Source of the DNA: Streptomyces sioyaensis
GTDB lineage: Bacteria > Actinomycetota > Actinomycetes > Streptomycetales > Streptomycetaceae
Direction: 5' to 3'
Length of the DNA stretch: 64,000 nucleotides
Assembly: GCF_004122735.1 (NCBI RefSeq)
Contig: NZ_SDIF01000005.1
Coordinates: 1-64,000 of the forward strand
The notes under the pieces were generated by a model. That model had not been told where the DNA came from. It made no database searches and saw only the letters and a list, made by a program, of their open reading frames with translations. Shown here piece after piece: positions 63,488-64,000 of this stretch (the first letter of the stretch is position 1; the number at the start of each line of letters is the position of its first letter). The position numbers were made by a program, and so were the translations under genes.

Positions 63488-64000
63488 AGGTTCTGCATGT
63501 GATCACAGGCCTCGAAGTGGGCGGCGCCGAACAGCAGTTGCGGCTGCTGCTGCGCCGGCTGCCCGCGTACTGCGAGGTCGTCACCCTGACCGGCCCGGGG
63601 CCGATCGCCGAGGGCATCGAGGCCGACGGCACCCGCGTCACCCACCTCGGCATGACCGGCGAGCGGGATCTGTCCGCACTCCCCCGCCTCGCCCGGCTGA
63701 TCCGCGACGGCGGCTACGACCTGGTGCACACCCACCTCTACCGGGCCTGCGTCTACGGCCGGATCGCCGCCCGGATGGCCGGCGTCCGGGCCGTGGTCGC
63801 CACCGAGCACTCCCTGGGCGACGCGGTCATCGAGGGCCGCCGGCTGACCCGTGGCGTGCGGACGCTCTACCGGGCCACCGAGCGGCTGGGGGCGGCGACG
63901 GTCGCCGTTTCGGACACCGTCGCCGCCCGGCTGCGCCGCTGGGGAGTACCGGAGCAGCGGATCCATGTGGTGCCCAACGGGATCGAGGCGCACCGCTTCG
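63484..64000 (+). CDS. GT4-type glycosyltransferase, cut by the window edge
   Basis: The first 172 residues are visible. They show the GT-B N-terminal fold: KVLHVITGLEVGGAEQQLRL at the start, DLVHTHLYRACVYGRIAARM, VATEHS, and the inter-domain VAVSDTVAARLRRWGVPEQR and IHVVPNGIE. It would transfer a sugar to the growing lipid-linked repeat. GTG 63484 follows GGAGG by 6 nt. Continues beyond 64000. Confidence 0.9.
   Translation, partial: MKVLHVITGLEVGGAEQQLRLLLRRLPAYCEVVTLTGPGPIAEGIEADGTRVTHLGMTGERDLSALPRLARLIRDGGYDLVHTHLYRACVYGRIAARMAGVRAVVATEHSLGDAVIEGRRLTRGVRTLYRATERLGAATVAVSDTVAARLRRWGVPEQRIHVVPNGIEAHRF

Overview
The window is about 72% G+C. It has long antisense shadow reading frames, many GTG starts, a chaplin, an AdpA regulator with a TTA codon, and a citrate synthase beside a CopZ-type chaperone. 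Together these point to a Streptomyces (or close relative) chromosome core. From memory the gene order resembles S. coelicolor around SCO2730-SCO2800 (copZ, citA, speB, acyl-CoA genes, glmS, adpA, orn), with accessory stretches between the conserved blocks. That synteny was not checked here.

Layout. 1-2.3 kb: an inositol-dehydrogenase-like oxidoreductase, a DedA protein, and a CsoR-operator-driven copper chaperone. 2.3-2.75 kb: a non-coding stretch with strong hairpins, a candidate small RNA. 2.8-6.5 kb: citrate synthase and a RecD2-type helicase. 6.7-12.1 kb: a coupled three-gene sugar operon (oxidoreductase, DUF993 aldolase-like protein, TIM-barrel isomerase) divergent from a MarR-GNAT fusion and a second isomerase. 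12.4-16.8 kb: a frameshifted small secreted protein and its neighbour, a Tat-exported GH3 enzyme and an S37 tripeptidyl aminopeptidase. 17-24 kb: a double ABC exporter and a secreted GH65 enzyme. 24.2-27.8 kb: an operon of a degenerate ABC ATPase, a YhgE/Pip membrane protein and TetR. 28-30 kb: agmatinase-family and phosphatase-like genes. 30-33.4 kb: an accessory patch with a transposase remnant, a frame-disrupted ORF and a UTRA-only/GntR pair. 33.5-35.6 kb: thioesterase and acyl-CoA dehydrogenase.

35.8-39.6 kb is the most interesting stretch: a full SDP-type toxin locus (SdpI-, SdpC-, SdpA- and SdpB-like proteins in a row on the minus strand). It sits between acyl-CoA metabolic genes and is preceded by one unknown ORF. 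The toxin precursor has no cysteine in its exported part, the immunity homologue is very short, and a perfect 14-bp hairpin separates the toxin gene from the maturation genes.

39.6-46.1 kb: a TetR gene divergent from a leucine/isovalerate-type catabolic operon, with two similar 18-bp operators between them. 46.2-50.1 kb: GH20 hexosaminidase with a DasR-like site, and glmS. 50.7-54.4 kb: a universal stress protein, a small membrane protein, adpA, orn and tRNA-His. 54.9-60 kb: GH18 chitinase, a two-component system, a secreted protein and a spermidine-synthase-like protein. 60-64 kb: a chaplin, a secreted protein and the start of an exopolysaccharide cluster that runs off the right edge. Amino-sugar recycling (GH3, GH20, GH18, GlmS) and branched acyl-CoA catabolism are the two recurring metabolic themes.
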